Translations under genes and position numbers: made by a program
The notes under the pieces: generated by a model
Seen by the model: only the letters and a program-made list of their open reading frames with translations
Database searches by the model: none
Told to the model about the DNA's origin: nothing
Origin: Candidatus Heimdallarchaeota archaeon LC_2
Lineage (GTDB): Archaea > Asgardarchaeota > Heimdallarchaeia > Heimdallarchaeales > Kariarchaeaceae
Assembly: GCA_001940725.1 (NCBI GenBank)
Contig: MDVR01000044.1
Coordinates: 1-42,226, forward strand
Length of the DNA stretch: 42,226 bases
Reading direction: 5' to 3'
Shown: positions 16,640 to 26,405 of the stretch, piece by piece
How positions within the stretch are numbered: position 1 is the stretch's first letter
Layout of the letters: every line of letters begins with the position of its first letter

Positions 16640-17446
16640 TTAAATTATTGATTTGAGCCTTTGATATAATATTTCAATAGACTTTGCTTCAAATGCACCC
16701 TTGGTATCAATGGTAATATTATTTTTTATTTTCTCAGCCATCACTCCGGTTTGCATTAAAATTGCTGGAATTCCTGCATTTTGAGCACCAAGAATGTCTG
16801 TTTCATAGCGATCGCCAAGCATAACAGCTTCATCTGGATGAATCAGATAATGATCAAGCAAATGAATGTATCCCCAAGAATTTGGTTTACCTAAAATAAT
16901 TGAAGGTGACTGATCTGTACTAGCTTCTATTGCAGCAATCATACTCCCGGCACCGGGTTCTAAACCCCTATTAGTTGGGAAACTTTTATCAGGATTAGTA
17001 GCAATAAATTTACTTCCATTTCTAATTAAACGAGTTGCTTGTACTAGTTTCTGATAAGTAAGGGTTCTGTCCATACCTACAATTACCGCATCAACATTTT
17101 CATTTTGTATTCGAAACCCATTTTCCTTGAACAAGCGGGTTAATCCCTTTTCACCAACAATATAAACACTTTGAAATTTTTTTTCTTTACAGTAAGTTAC
17201 CGCCAATGTTCCAGAATTAATTATATAATCAACTGTCACACCAACTTTCTGATATTGGGTAAAAAGAGTATCTGGATGTTGGGTAGAGTTATTCGTAAAT
17301 ATTACAATTTTTTTATTTAATGATTTTAACAATGAAATGAACTCTGCAACGTAAGGATATGGTATACCTTCTTCAACCAGGCAACCATCAGAATCAAAAA
17401 TTATCACTTTGGCAGAAACTAATGATTGTAGAGCTTGTTCTAACAC
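16640..17446 (-). CDS. HAD-IIA family phosphatase (NagD/phosphoglycolate phosphatase-like)
   Basis: A 268-residue HAD hydrolase with nucleophile D18 and acid/base D20 in FDSDGCLVEEG, motif II IVIFTNNSTQ (47-56), an alpha/beta cap of the C2a type between residues 85 and 190, motif III Lys in ILGKPNSWGY and motif IV MLGDRYETDILGAQNAG. The substrate is likely a small phosphate ester such as a nucleotide, phosphoglycolate or a nitrophenyl-phosphate-type compound. Divergent from the helical protein at 17550. Confidence 0.93.
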   Translation of the reverse strand: MLEQALQSLVSAKVIIFDSDGCLVEEGIPYPYVAEFISLLKSLNKKIVIFTNNSTQHPDTLFTQYQKVGVTVDYIINSGTLAVTYCKEKKFQSVYIVGEKGLTRLFKENGFRIQNENVDAVIVGMDRTLTYQKLVQATRLIRNGSKFIATNPDKSFPTNRGLEPGAGSMIAAIEASTDQSPSIILGKPNSWGYIHLLDHYLIHPDEAVMLGDRYETDILGAQNAGIPAILMQTGVMAEKIKNNITIDTKGAFEAKSIEILYQRLKSII

Positions 17447-17549
17447 AAATTTACATTTTAATATGAAGTAATAATCTTTTTCGAATGTTCAGATCAAGAT
17501 ACGATATTCAATTCGGTTTATTTTTATCTAATCAAGTATCTGTAATAAT

Positions 17550-18290
17550 GTGGAGAATCAGACTGCGCAATTACTAGAAACTACAATAATTACTCTAGAA
17601 TTAGTGGAAAGAGAAGTTTCACAAATATTTGGAGAAGAAGCTTCCAAATTGAATTTATCTCATATTAGGGCAGAATATTTACAATATTTCAATATCATAG
17701 CTGCAACACTGCATCAAGGAAATACAATACAATGGATTAAAGGAAATAAATTTGTTTCAAACTTATTTGAGGAAGAAATCCACACTGCTAATTTCCGAAC
17801 AGCGGATGTACAGAACGAAGGTTTAGAAATTATTTCAAAAAATTATGATCTGCTTGAGGAACATCTGGAAAAGATTATGAAAAATAAAATAATGATAGAT
17901 CAATTTATATTTTTGATTTCTTCTAATTCTGGATCTTCTAAAAACAGACAATCATTAATTATTACTTCTAGAATTAATAAACAAACAATTTTATATAATC
18001 TTGAAGAACTGAGATCCAAAGTATTAATCCCGGCCCAAAATATCCTTGATCTAGAATTGAAGGCTGGTAGTAAAATTCTTGATGTATTTGAAACTAATAA
18101 AATAAATGATGAAGATAATTTAAAAGAAAGCATTGCCAGGATGTGTGAATTAATATCATGGGGATTTGAGAATCAAATAAAATGGGACGATATTCAAAAA
18201 TCATCTAAAGAAATATCCAATAATCTAAAGGAAGAATTGGGCTCACTTCGATCTCTTCTCATAACTTATTCTGATACATTCAATCAATAA
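17550..18290 (+). CDS. Helical hypothetical protein
   Basis: A 246-residue protein, nearly all alpha-helical, with no membrane segment, no cysteine other than one near residue 200 (RMCELISWGF) and no motif I recognise. It starts at GTG 17550; an ATG two bases upstream is in another frame and stops after nine codons. TTTATTTTT at about 17517-17525 would be a TATA element some 28 bases before the GTG, which fits a leaderless message. It precedes the exported protein at 18443 by 152 bases. Function unknown. Confidence 0.7.
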   Translation: MENQTAQLLETTIITLELVEREVSQIFGEEASKLNLSHIRAEYLQYFNIIAATLHQGNTIQWIKGNKFVSNLFEEEIHTANFRTADVQNEGLEIISKNYDLLEEHLEKIMKNKIMIDQFIFLISSNSGSSKNRQSLIITSRINKQTILYNLEELRSKVLIPAQNILDLELKAGSKILDVFETNKINDEDNLKESIARMCELISWGFENQIKWDDIQKSSKEISNNLKEELGSLRSLLITYSDTFNQ

Positions 18291-18427
18291 TATGAGTGTT
18301 TAATAATAACATCAGACATAGGGTTGCATTGCGTGAAGAAATTATTATTTAAAACAGAATAAATAATGGTATTCAACCGATCATAACGTTTGAGTTAAAA
18401 ACACAAAATAACCATCGAATTTATCTT

Positions 18428-18434
18428 AGGTGAG
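18428..18434 (+). promoter_or_regulatory. Ribosome-binding site of the exported protein gene
   Basis: AGGTGAG, eight bases before the ATG at 18443, is a clear Shine-Dalgarno site. Many other genes in the window have none and look leaderless, so this gene is translated from a true leader; a TATA-like TTATTTAAAA lies at about 18346-18355. Confidence 0.6.
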
Positions 18435-18442
18435 AGAAACCA

Positions 18443-20395
18443 ATGAAGTTAAATTATAAACTGATAAAAATTGCATTTATAACGTTTTATGCACTCAGTA
18501 TACTATTGGTCCCATCAAACACTTTTGGAGAAATGACTATTTTGCCAGAAGTTGATGGGAATGGACCACAAATTAATGGGAATCTGACAGCTGAATGGGA
18601 AGATTCAGTCCGGTTCGACACAGTTTTTAATGGAGAGGAGGCAAATGTTTTCATCCAAGTTAACGGGTCTCACTTGTTTATTGGTTTCAATTATACTTCA
18701 AGTTCACCTTTTATTTCAGTAAACGATACTCTACCAATAGGTTCAGATTATAATAATGCTACACACGACTGGCTAGTATTACAATTTGATAATAATTTGG
18801 ACCGAGAAATAATAGGTACTGAAGATTACCCAGATGATTTATTATCTGTTGATCAATATAGAAATGAAACCTTTGATGGTTTTATTCGAGGTAATACAAC
18901 ACATCCGATTGTGAGTGATAATTCAACAATAGAGGGTACGAATTCCACAATTGGTGGAACTAATGAAGGTACAGCGTTTAGATCAAACTATTCAGAATTT
19001 GTGTTCATAAATGAGAATGATATTGCTCCAGTTGAACGTTTTATATCAGTTTATGAGTTTACCAAACCATTAGCGAGTGGTGACATCAATGGATCGGATA
19101 TAGATATAACCAAAACGAACATAGTTCAATTTAAGTTGTTATATTGGATGAACCAAACTGCAAATGAGACGATAGCAAATTCTCAATCAACAGAATGGTT
19201 TACAATGAGGTTAAATGATACCGGAACCGGTATCAACACTAAATTACTTAATGAAACTAAAATTGACATTTTCATGGCCGCTAGTGATTTAACAGAATTC
19301 AATGCATTCAATACAATTCTTGAGCAGTATGGATTCAATACTGAAATACATATAAATACTTCAAATGCAGATCTATCAGGAAATGATCTGTCAATACTTT
19401 TGCTTGGATCAACCGGATTTTCAGAAGATGAAATTCAAAGATTTATCGATGACGTAAAAATAGGAGGTACTTTATTAATATTCTTAGGGGAGGATGCGAC
19501 TGTTTCGAATGCGATTGCAGAGAAATTTGGTCTAAGCTATCTAGCAAATAATTTAATCCAAAGTGCACCAGGAATTAATCAAAGTGATAGTCTTCTTTCA
19601 CTTACATTCTCAGATGATCTTACTTTCGCCAATGAACCCTCTTCAGTAACAAATAAATCAATTTCAAGCGTAAATATTACAACTTCCAAAGGATTCAACA
19701 TATCTGAAAGTCTTGAGAAACAATTTATTTTGTCCCAAGATTATCATTTATACGATCTCTTTAATCTTCCATCTGAAACAGTATATGACGAAAATGATGA
19801 TTTAATTGTAGATACTACTGAAACAAATGTTGGAGTAAGTTCAGGAGTAGCTCTAGACTTTGTAAAAGGTGGAAGAGCTGTAATATTCCCATCAGGTTTA
19901 CTTGCTTCAAATAATGAAGTAATTGAAGGAAATTTCCCAACTTATTTACTTCGATTACTTCCTTGGGTTTCTCGAACAATTAATACTTTGCAATTTGAAG
20001 ATATGAACATCAATACAAACAATGTTGAACCAGAAGATTTTATTACATTAAGTTTGAATCTCACCGATGGGTTTGGTTCTGTGTTACCTGATTCAATCAA
20101 AGTAAATGTTACTTCAAAATTATCATTTGGTGGTAATTATATCAATATTGTATCTTTGGAAGGCTCAGGTAGTTTTTACACAAATCAAATGAAAATTCCC
20201 AGATCTGGTTTCATGACTGTTGAAACTACAGCATTTCTACTTGGATATGGATTTGTTGAAGCATCTGACAAAGAATTAGTATCTGAATTTTCAGTTGGTA
20301 CTTTCAATGATCTATCTGATCTGTCCTATATACTTGTAATATTCTTTCTAATGACAGTTGCAATCGTTGTTATTGTTTATCTAAAAACTAAATAG
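18443..20395 (+). CDS. Exported, membrane-anchored surface protein with GATase-like domain
   Basis: A 650-residue protein. Residues 1-29 are a signal peptide (basic start, long hydrophobic core, SNTFG before the likely cut). Residues 33-150 start PEVDGNGPQINGNLTAEWED and read as a CBM9/DOMON-like beta sandwich. Residues 273-370 (IDIFMAASDL, LSILLLGSTGFSEDEIQRF, GGTLLIFLGE) and 468-490 (LDFVKGGRAVIFPSG) form an alpha/beta domain of glutamine-amidotransferase-like/DUF4350 type. Residues 515-620 are again beta-rich. One helix at 627-647 with a KTK tail anchors it facing outward. Many N-x-S/T sequons suggest glycosylation; there is no Cys. Probably a cell-surface binding or structural protein; the ligand is unknown. 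Confidence 0.8.
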   Translation: MKLNYKLIKIAFITFYALSILLVPSNTFGEMTILPEVDGNGPQINGNLTAEWEDSVRFDTVFNGEEANVFIQVNGSHLFIGFNYTSSSPFISVNDTLPIGSDYNNATHDWLVLQFDNNLDREIIGTEDYPDDLLSVDQYRNETFDGFIRGNTTHPIVSDNSTIEGTNSTIGGTNEGTAFRSNYSEFVFINENDIAPVERFISVYEFTKPLASGDINGSDIDITKTNIVQFKLLYWMNQTANETIANSQSTEWFTMRLNDTGTGINTKLLNETKIDIFMAASDLTEFNAFNTILEQYGFNTEIHINTSNADLSGNDLSILLLGSTGFSEDEIQRFIDDVKIGGTLLIFLGEDATVSNAIAEKFGLSYLANNLIQSAPGINQSDSLLSLTFSDDLTFANEPSSVTNKSISSVNITTSKGFNISESLEKQFILSQDYHLYDLFNLPSETVYDENDDLIVDTTETNVGVSSGVALDFVKGGRAVIFPSGLLASNNEVIEGNFPTYLLRLLPWVSRTINTLQFEDMNINTNNVEPEDFITLSLNLTDGFGSVLPDSIKVNVTSKLSFGGNYINIVSLEGSGSFYTNQMKIPRSGFMTVETTAFLLGYGFVEASDKELVSEFSVGTFNDLSDLSYILVIFFLMTVAIVVIVYLKTK

Positions 20396-20490
20396 GAAAA
20401 TATTACTTAGTGTAAATCAATTCATTATATTTTCATTTATTTTCACTAAGAATTCAAAAACACTGATTAACCATAGGTTGTTAACTCAAA

Positions 20491-21342
20491 ATGGAACTCA
20501 TAATTGGAGGAATATTGATAACACAGAAAACAATCATTGAGATTGCCACTACAGTTGATGCGGGGATAGTAGAAGGGGCACCAAATAGAACATTGGAATC
20601 TGCAATTCTTATTATGGGTAGAAAAAAATTTAGAAGATTGCCAATAACTAAATTAGGTAAAATTAGAGGTATATTGACTGTCACTGATATTATCAGGGCA
20701 ATTTCAGAAAAAGGATTACCAGAAGCATTTGATGAGACAATTTCAGATTGGATGACAGATACGCCAAGGACCATATTATCAAGTACAACAGTTATTGAAG
20801 CATCAAAAATTATGAGTAAAGAAAATTTTGGATCTTTGCTTATTGTTGAACCTGAAGATCCAGAAATGTTAAGTGGAATAGTGACAGAAAGGGATATTTT
20901 AAGACTTTACAGAAATGATGATTGGGAAAATTTGAAACTTTCTGATATTCCAAAAGATTTGTTAACCAAAGGTTTAGTAAAAGTAAATTATAAAGAAACA
21001 TTACAAAATGCGATCAAATTGATGTATACTCATCATACGCGACGTGTTCTGAATGTTGATGATACTGGCAAATTGATTGGTATATTATCTGCCAATGATA
21101 TCACAACATTATGTTCAAAAGAACGTGAAGAGATCAATGAAAATCCTAATTTTCTAAAGAGTTTGACCACCCATTTCGTTGGATCTAAAGATATTCTAAC
21201 AACAACAATGGATATATCGCTAAAAGAAGCTGTGGAAATCATGTGTGAAAACAACATTGGTTCTCTGCCAATTCTAGAAAATAATGATATAATAGGATTA
21301 ATTTCTGAAAGAACAATTGTTCATATTATTGCCAAACAATAA
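20491..21342 (+). CDS. Four-CBS-domain protein
   Basis: A 283-residue protein made only of two CBS pairs: domains at about 24-75, 88-140, 155-205 and 228-281, each with the final strand-turn-helix (GILTVTDIIRA, GIVTERDILRLY, GILSANDITTL, GLISERTIVHII). CBS pairs bind adenosine nucleotides or SAM and report energy state to a partner; here no effector domain is fused. The ATG at 20491 is used, but an in-frame TTG at 20515 follows a GGAGG at good distance and may be the true start. Its 3' end overlaps the convergent Nudix gene by 17 bases. Confidence 0.93.
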   Translation: MELIIGGILITQKTIIEIATTVDAGIVEGAPNRTLESAILIMGRKKFRRLPITKLGKIRGILTVTDIIRAISEKGLPEAFDETISDWMTDTPRTILSSTTVIEASKIMSKENFGSLLIVEPEDPEMLSGIVTERDILRLYRNDDWENLKLSDIPKDLLTKGLVKVNYKETLQNAIKLMYTHHTRRVLNVDDTGKLIGILSANDITTLCSKEREEINENPNFLKSLTTHFVGSKDILTTTMDISLKEAVEIMCENNIGSLPILENNDIIGLISERTIVHIIAKQ

Positions 21343-21913
21343 TCTTTAGTAGTTTGTGTAGAACCCCTGCAGTGGCGCCCCATATGTCATAATATTTTGC
21401 TTGATTTTCATCATACCATTTATAGAAATGAATTTCATAGTCTTTACCATCTCTATGCCAAATTTCTGTGTGGTAAATCTTAGGATCTATTAAGTCAGAA
21501 ACAGGTACTTCTATTATCTCTTCAATTTCATCTTCTGAAAGTCTATAACTAGTTCGAGACATTTTTGCAATAACTGGCGTGACAGAACTATAATATGGAG
21601 TAAAAAAATCATCAAATAGTCCTAAAATATTTACATTTCGACGATCAATTCCAATTTCTTCTTCAGTTTCTCGAAGAGCAGTCGAGAAAATATCAATATC
21701 GGATTTATCTACTTTACCCCCAGGAAATGAAATTTGACCTGAATGTTTGTTTAGTTTATTTGATCGCAAAGTCAAAACAATGTAAGGTAGACCTTTCTTT
21801 TCTATGAACGGTACAAGCACAGCAGCTTGAGGCTCGCCAAGATTTAATCTATTGTTTGAATCCAACCAAGTCTGTAATGAACAGATAACGGTTTCGAATT
21901 TCAAATCCAGCAT
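21326..21913 (-). CDS. Nudix hydrolase, CoA pyrophosphatase-like
   Basis: A 195-residue Nudix protein. The UPF0035/NudL signature LRSNKLNKHSGQISFPGG (49-66) precedes a complete Nudix box G66...ALRETEEEIGI with all catalytic residues, so hydrolysis of CoA or its derivatives to 4'-phosphopantetheine and 3',5'-ADP is the likely reaction. A hydrophobic C-terminal tail follows. Contrast with the degenerate Nudix protein at 27396. Confidence 0.92.
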   Translation of the reverse strand: MLDLKFETVICSLQTWLDSNNRLNLGEPQAAVLVPFIEKKGLPYIVLTLRSNKLNKHSGQISFPGGKVDKSDIDIFSTALRETEEEIGIDRRNVNILGLFDDFFTPYYSSVTPVIAKMSRTSYRLSEDEIEEIIEVPVSDLIDPKIYHTEIWHRDGKDYEIHFYKWYDENQAKYYDIWGATAGVLHKLLKIIVWQ

Positions 21914-22026
21914 TTCAGATACAATTTATTAAAATTAATCCAAGATAAATGTGATGATACAAAATAATACATCATTATGATTCTTGAAAAATAATATTAG
22001 CAGTGCCTAGACAGAATTTTATTATG

Positions 22027-22035
22027 TATTTAAAA
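22027..22035 (+). promoter_or_regulatory. TATA element of the giant pilin-like gene
   Basis: TATTTAAAA centred about 30 bases before the ATG at 22061 suits an archaeal promoter with a near-leaderless transcript and is the main reason for preferring that ATG over the next one at 22097. Confidence 0.4.
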
Positions 22036-22060
22036 TGGATATGCGAATTAAAAAATCAGA

Positions 22061-24040
22061 ATGTTTAATAGTAAAATCACCTCTATAATATTAGGCATGA
22101 ATCTTCGTTCTTATTTGAAACAAGGTCGAGCGGTAAGTCCAGTAATTGCAACAATACTCCTAATAACAGTGAGTCTTGCAGCTGGTACAACAGTAGCTAC
22201 TCTTTTAAGCAATATTGAAGATAGAACACCAACTATTGATACTGATGCAGCCCTTGGAGTAACTGGGTCCACCTCAGTCGATACATTTTCTATAGAAACG
22301 GAAATTACCAAACTCTCAGGTGATATTGAGTTACAAATTCTCAATATTGATGATTATACAAAATTGACAATTTCATTGAGTTACGCCGGGGAAAATGCTT
22401 TCATCTATGTTATCGATTTTGATATTTTAGTTTATGGAATAAAATTAGATGATTTTAGTTCCTGGACAATAACTGATGCAATTGGTGCTACCTACACAAC
22501 CGTAAATGGACAATATGGAGGATACGAACAAGCGAAAGATACAACTGTTCAATATGTTCTTGAGGTAGAAGATCGGTTTAATGATAGAGCTCGTTTACCA
22601 AGTCAAACAACTTTTAGTTATGAGGTCAAAATTGGTGAAAACCCTGGAGTTATCTCAAAGACTATTCTAAAAGAACGAGAGTCAAAAGTTATTTTTAGTT
22701 ACATTGCTTATAATATTACAATTTTCCATTGGGGATCTTCATTTGCTGTGAATTCTGCAGCTAGACAAATAGAAGATTCGTTGGCTTTAATAAATGGCAC
22801 CAATAACCTATTTTTCATATATACTAGAGCCAATGATGCTTACGATATTTCGAATCCTACAGTTGTCAGTAATATGAATGCAACTGCAATCTCTGAATAT
22901 TATCAAGTAGTTATGGTAGATAAATGGGCAGTACCAGCGAGTGGTGCAAGTGTTATAACTGATATTCACAGCAGCGGTACCTCTTTAGTTTTCTACGGAA
23001 CAATTATTGATTTTGATCCTAGTGGCCGAAATGCAAATACTGTACTAAGTAGAATTGATTTACCTGCTACAAAGAACATTACTGGATTAATACCTAATTT
23101 GTACAATGTCGGCACAAATGTGAGATCAACTGATAATGGTTATCAATTTGTTTCATCCATCGATGGAACACTCACTGGACTTAGTGGATCTAGCTTCACT
23201 GAAGTACCTAGCCAAATTAATCAATTATTCCAAAGAACTATTGGTGACACAGTAGGATTTGATGCAGCCCTTTTCACAGATGTGGGAATAGAACAATTTG
23301 ACGTATTTGGTAATTCAAGTTATACATTTTATGATGTGAGGAGAAATCCCTCACCCGCTGATATAATTTGGGAACACAATGGTCCATTATTTATCAGGAA
23401 AAATGGTATTACAAATGTTACAGGTGATGTTTATTCATTTACTTGGAAAACCCATGAGAATTTTCCAGATACTGGTGCTTTAAAAACAGATGAATACCAC
23501 CTTGCTACAGTCATAAAGAATATGATATTATCTTTGGTTAGTGAACTTGAGAGACAATCATTCACATATGCGGAGATGTCATTAGATTCATTAAATCTCA
23601 ATGTTAGAAATGGTAATAGAAGATTTGAGATTGAAGTAACCATGAGTGTTCAGAATGCCGATGTGAATGGTGCAACTTTAGAATTAACAGTTGATTTACC
23701 TGATGAATTAAATATTGACACAGGTATTTTCAGTACTCCACGATATGCAATGTATATTAATGGAAATCGAGTGGTTAATAACGAATTTTTTGGTATAGAT
23801 CTTATTACACCTGATAATGTTTTCTTTATTGATGTTGGTGAGGTTTATACAGAAACGATTCTTGAAAATTCCGTAATACTAATTGTAATTGATGGACTTT
23901 CAGGATGGCTAAGTCTTGAAAATTCTAATACTAATTTTTATGATTGGCTTATTCATATCGATTTCCAAAGTGGGGTCATTGCACTCCCTAGTTCCGATGA
24001 ACTTGTAGTTAATACAGCAATCTCTACAGCCGTTTGGTAG
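22061..24040 (+). CDS. Very large protein with archaeal type IV pilin-like N-terminus
   Basis: A 659-residue protein (647 if translation starts at the ATG at 22097). Residues 19-45 read LKQGRAVSPVIATILLITVS followed by LAAGTTVA, the archaeal class III signal: basic residue and Gly-Arg-Ala before VSPVIA, then the hydrophobic stem helix. The prepilin peptidase would cut near GRA. Known archaeal pilins are mostly 100-200 residues; this one carries about 600 extra. Residues 80-200 are beta-rich, 209-330 an alpha/beta stretch (VIFSYIAYNITIFHW, YYQVVMVDKWA, GTSLVFYGTI), and 500-655 beta-rich again. No Cys, no C-terminal membrane helix. Likely a pilus tip, adhesin or surface-fibre component. Confidence 0.75.
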   Translation: MFNSKITSIILGMNLRSYLKQGRAVSPVIATILLITVSLAAGTTVATLLSNIEDRTPTIDTDAALGVTGSTSVDTFSIETEITKLSGDIELQILNIDDYTKLTISLSYAGENAFIYVIDFDILVYGIKLDDFSSWTITDAIGATYTTVNGQYGGYEQAKDTTVQYVLEVEDRFNDRARLPSQTTFSYEVKIGENPGVISKTILKERESKVIFSYIAYNITIFHWGSSFAVNSAARQIEDSLALINGTNNLFFIYTRANDAYDISNPTVVSNMNATAISEYYQVVMVDKWAVPASGASVITDIHSSGTSLVFYGTIIDFDPSGRNANTVLSRIDLPATKNITGLIPNLYNVGTNVRSTDNGYQFVSSIDGTLTGLSGSSFTEVPSQINQLFQRTIGDTVGFDAALFTDVGIEQFDVFGNSSYTFYDVRRNPSPADIIWEHNGPLFIRKNGITNVTGDVYSFTWKTHENFPDTGALKTDEYHLATVIKNMILSLVSELERQSFTYAEMSLDSLNLNVRNGNRRFEIEVTMSVQNADVNGATLELTVDLPDELNIDTGIFSTPRYAMYINGNRVVNNEFFGIDLITPDNVFFIDVGEVYTETILENSVILIVIDGLSGWLSLENSNTNFYDWLIHIDFQSGVIALPSSDELVVNTAISTAVW

Positions 24041-24128
24041 TAAGAATACGCATTATTTTCAATAAACTAAGTATATTGCCATTTTTATTCAATAACCATT
24101 ATGATCTATTATTGACACAAAAAAATAG

Positions 24129-26357
24129 ATGGAGAAAAAGCTGATTACAAGTTTCATTTTATCAATTTTGATTTTATCAATATTCATCACTGGACAAAGA
24201 GTACAATCTGAATCCAATCAAATAATCACTAGTAAAGGCATCGGCGATTCAAATATTAATTTGAATCAAGATGAATATATTACCTCCACTCAATTGATTT
24301 CTGATAGTATAGAAATTTTAAAACAAACACAAATTGATACTGGAAGTTGGGGGTTTAATGCATCTGCTGGAGACCCAACTGTGTATTATGGTCTTGCTGG
24401 AGGTATGGCCGGAATTGGATTGAAATTACTTGAAGCTCTGAATTTTGATGGGATAAAAAATGATATTGTGCTTACTGCCAATATTATAGATATTGCTAAA
24501 GAAATCGGGCAGACGTTGAACTCATCAGGCCATATTAATGTTACAAATGCTGAATGGAACATTACAACAGCAGACGATTATGTTGATTTAAGTTGGGACT
24601 TTGGATTAGCAGGGATAGCTGCTTTTTTCTCAGAATTATACAATGCTACTGGAACTGTAGGTTATCAAGACTTAGCTCTTAAAACGCTAACTTCCATTTC
24701 TGAAATAGCTAAGTCTTCTAATGGTTTGTTTTGGGAATCTCAAATTCTCGATTATATTGAAAATTTAGATTGGTATAAACCTCATGATATTTTACTATTT
24801 TCGTCATTTGGAAGTTCATCACTCACATATTCGGGTATGTCTCTTGGAACAGCGGGAGTAGCAAAATCTGCTTTAACGTATTTATCCAGAACTAGTGATT
24901 CTTCAAATATAATTGTGAATAAAATACTAAATGATACAGTTTTATATCTAAATAACGTGGCTAATGTCACCGGGAAAGAAAGATCTTACTTAATGGCCGA
25001 AGAAACTAATGGACTAAAAGCTACAAGTTATGCAACGGGAGTTAGTGGGATTGCACAAATGTATTTGGATCTATTTGAATTCTCTGGCAATTCAACCTAC
25101 AGAGACAACGCTTTGGAAATTGTAAACTGGTTAAATGGAACAGATAATTTTCAATTCAAATTTCATTTTAGCTATATAGTAAATGGGTCAGTCGATGAAC
25201 TTGATGAAACCTTTGAACTTGGTTATACTTATGGGATAACTGGTGTTATACAAACGTTATTTAATATTGGAGAGTCATTGTCTAATTCTACAGCACTTCA
25301 AATGTCAAAAGAATTAGCGGATGAATTATACAAATCTGGAACGGAAAATATTGCAACGAATGAGATTAGATTTCCTGAAAGAACTCCTATTACTCCTGAA
25401 ATTCAAGGTTCCACTTCAGGAAGTTTTGGAATGGCTGGAATGTATACAACATTGTACCAGCTGGCAGAGAATTCTACTCTAGATATTTCACGCGTTCGTG
25501 TCTCTAAAATGAAAAATTACATCCTATCTCAAGCTAGTAATATAAATGGATTGTATGGAATAAATAATACAATTACAAATAATATTGAAATGAATCCTAG
25601 TACAGGAATCCCAGGACATCTTCAAATGCTCTCCTTAAAATCAATTGGTAAATTGAATGTACAGAAGGATGAGTCAACCCCATTAGATTTTCAGAATGTG
25701 GAGATTGGAAATACAAAAACCTTGTCAATAATATTAGAAAATATCGGGGAAGCAGATATTTTAATAAATTGGAACGAAACTCAAAATATTGATGATTTCA
25801 CCTCTCAATCTTTCAATACAGTCATTTCCGAAAGGGGGCGGTTCATACTCAATATTACTTTTACTCCAACAGTGGAAGCAGAAAAGACACCCCTGTGGGT
25901 GATTGAAACAACTAATACCCAATTTAATTTACAATTAAAAGGAATAGGTTTTGATTTGCCATTTATGGAACTAATTAATGCCCCAGTTAATAATTCTAAC
26001 ATTGATGAGCACAAAACTATCGAGTTTGACCTAAATGTGACAGATTCTTCTGATATTTCATCGGTTAGGGTAAAACTTGATGATTCCGATGACACTTTAA
26101 TAATAGATGCAATTTCAAATACATACAAGACCAATGTTGACACAAATTCATTGTCCAACGGAACATATAATGTAATTTTCACTGCAGTTGATGTGCTCGG
26201 AAACTCGAATCAATTAGTATTTTCATTTGAGGTAGGTGTTTATACTTCGGACGTGATTGATGTGATTACTTCAGATGATACCCGAAATATCTTGATTGTT
26301 GCGATTGTAGTATTATTAGGGATAGCAATATTAGTAACTAGAAAATATATGAATTAA
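24129..26357 (+). CDS. Exported LanC-like toroid protein with Ig-like domains and membrane anchor
   Basis: A 742-residue protein. Signal peptide 1-22. Residues 55-505 contain about seven spaced Gly-rich helix starts of the form GxxG-hydrophobic (near 89, 158, 240, 303, 369, 433 and 493), the pattern of the seven-hairpin alpha/alpha toroid of LanC-like proteins. LanC cyclases need a Cys-Cys-His zinc site; this protein has no Cys at all, so it is not a classical cyclase and may instead be a carbohydrate-active or binding toroid. Residues 507-605 resemble an ASPM/Hydin-type Ig domain (VEIGNTKTLSIILENIGEADI), 610-705 a second Ig-like domain, and 719-736 a membrane anchor with an RKYMN tail. Many N-glycosylation sequons. 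Confidence 0.75.
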   Translation: MEKKLITSFILSILILSIFITGQRVQSESNQIITSKGIGDSNINLNQDEYITSTQLISDSIEILKQTQIDTGSWGFNASAGDPTVYYGLAGGMAGIGLKLLEALNFDGIKNDIVLTANIIDIAKEIGQTLNSSGHINVTNAEWNITTADDYVDLSWDFGLAGIAAFFSELYNATGTVGYQDLALKTLTSISEIAKSSNGLFWESQILDYIENLDWYKPHDILLFSSFGSSSLTYSGMSLGTAGVAKSALTYLSRTSDSSNIIVNKILNDTVLYLNNVANVTGKERSYLMAEETNGLKATSYATGVSGIAQMYLDLFEFSGNSTYRDNALEIVNWLNGTDNFQFKFHFSYIVNGSVDELDETFELGYTYGITGVIQTLFNIGESLSNSTALQMSKELADELYKSGTENIATNEIRFPERTPITPEIQGSTSGSFGMAGMYTTLYQLAENSTLDISRVRVSKMKNYILSQASNINGLYGINNTITNNIEMNPSTGIPGHLQMLSLKSIGKLNVQKDESTPLDFQNVEIGNTKTLSIILENIGEADILINWNETQNIDDFTSQSFNTVISERGRFILNITFTPTVEAEKTPLWVIETTNTQFNLQLKGIGFDLPFMELINAPVNNSNIDEHKTIEFDLNVTDSSDISSVRVKLDDSDDTLIIDAISNTYKTNVDTNSLSNGTYNVIFTAVDVLGNSNQLVFSFEVGVYTSDVIDVITSDDTRNILIVAIVVLLGIAILVTRKYMN

Positions 26358-26405
26358 ATTATTATAGTTAATATCATTATTAAACTGCGATAGATTGTAA
26401 TCGAT

